A DNA stretch of 6,604 bases from an uncultured Bacteroidales bacterium (GTDB taxonomy: Bacteria > Bacteroidota > Bacteroidia > Bacteroidales > Paludibacteraceae), in NCBI GenBank assembly GCA_946619625.1, contig CAMOMF010000124.1:1-6604 (forward strand), written 5' to 3'. The notes below the pieces were generated by a model that saw only the letters and a program-made list of their open reading frames with translations, was not told where the DNA came from and searched no databases. Below are positions 6,548 to 6,604 of the stretch, piece by piece (positions within the stretch are counted from its first letter, which is position 1; every line of letters starts with the position of its first letter). The translations under genes and the position numbers were made by a program.

Positions 6548-6604
6548 TTCTTCCGCAAAATCGCATATTTCTTCCATTTTTGAACGATTTCTCTTGTATG
6601 ATTA

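Noticed and set aside
6380..6577. Minus-strand reading frame of 65 residues
   Set aside because: It is antisense to the more protein-like plus-strand remnant (Trp-rich, GDD-containing, GC-rich third positions) and I saw no promoter for it.
6424..6604. Plus-strand frame from ATG 6424, open to the window edge
   Set aside because: Its translation is dominated by Arg, Pro and Gln (RRGPRRRQ), typical of an out-of-frame reading of the remnant; it also runs into AT-rich sequence without a change in character.
1..6604. CRISPR arrays, tRNA or rRNA genes, integrase or transposase genes
   Set aside because: None seen: no regularly spaced short repeats, no tRNA-like cloverleaf noticed in the intergenic parts, and no recombinase motifs in either main protein.

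Overview
The window looks like chromosomal DNA from a member of the Bacteroidales (Bacteroidota), in the broad Prevotella/Bacteroides/Porphyromonas neighbourhood. Three things support this. The promoter-like sites fit the Bacteroidota pattern (TTG, about 20 bases, TAnnTTTG), and no clear Shine-Dalgarno precedes the starts. The first gene is an AAA+ ATPase of a form common in this order. The second is a very large exported protein with a Bacteroidota-specific DUF7619-like domain and a short C-terminal tail typical of proteins secreted in this phylum. The species cannot be fixed from the sequence.

Layout. Bases 1-42 are a terminator-bearing repeat. A promoter at 95-125 leads into a complete ATPase/DUF4143 gene (167-1423). 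The same 42 bases recur exactly at 1480-1521, so the ATPase gene sits between perfect direct repeats, with a short imperfect inverted repeat just inside them. Two possible promoters (1519-1551 and a lone -7 box at 1586-1593) precede a 1525-residue secreted multidomain protein (1636-6213): signal peptide, BNR/Asp-box repeats, LamG-like domain, PKD-like domain, Ig-like and other beta-rich regions, a glycine-flanked hydrophobic four-cysteine module, DUF7619-like domain, Fn3-like domain and a sorting-like tail. A strong terminator (6268-6311) closes it. Then a good promoter match (6358-6388) runs into a short coding remnant (ending 6547) that has no credible start codon.

Working together. Each main gene has its own promoter and terminator, so they look like separate transcription units with no evident functional link. 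The ATPase gene is visibly AT-richer than the large gene and is boxed by identical repeats, which suggests a cassette that was inserted, or could be lost, as a unit. The large protein is probably a surface or secreted adhesin- or glycan-related protein; no catalytic site could be recognised in it. The most unusual points are the repeat-bounded ATPase cassette, the four-cysteine hydrophobic module, a 22-base perfect palindrome inside the large gene, and the promoter driving a headless gene remnant.
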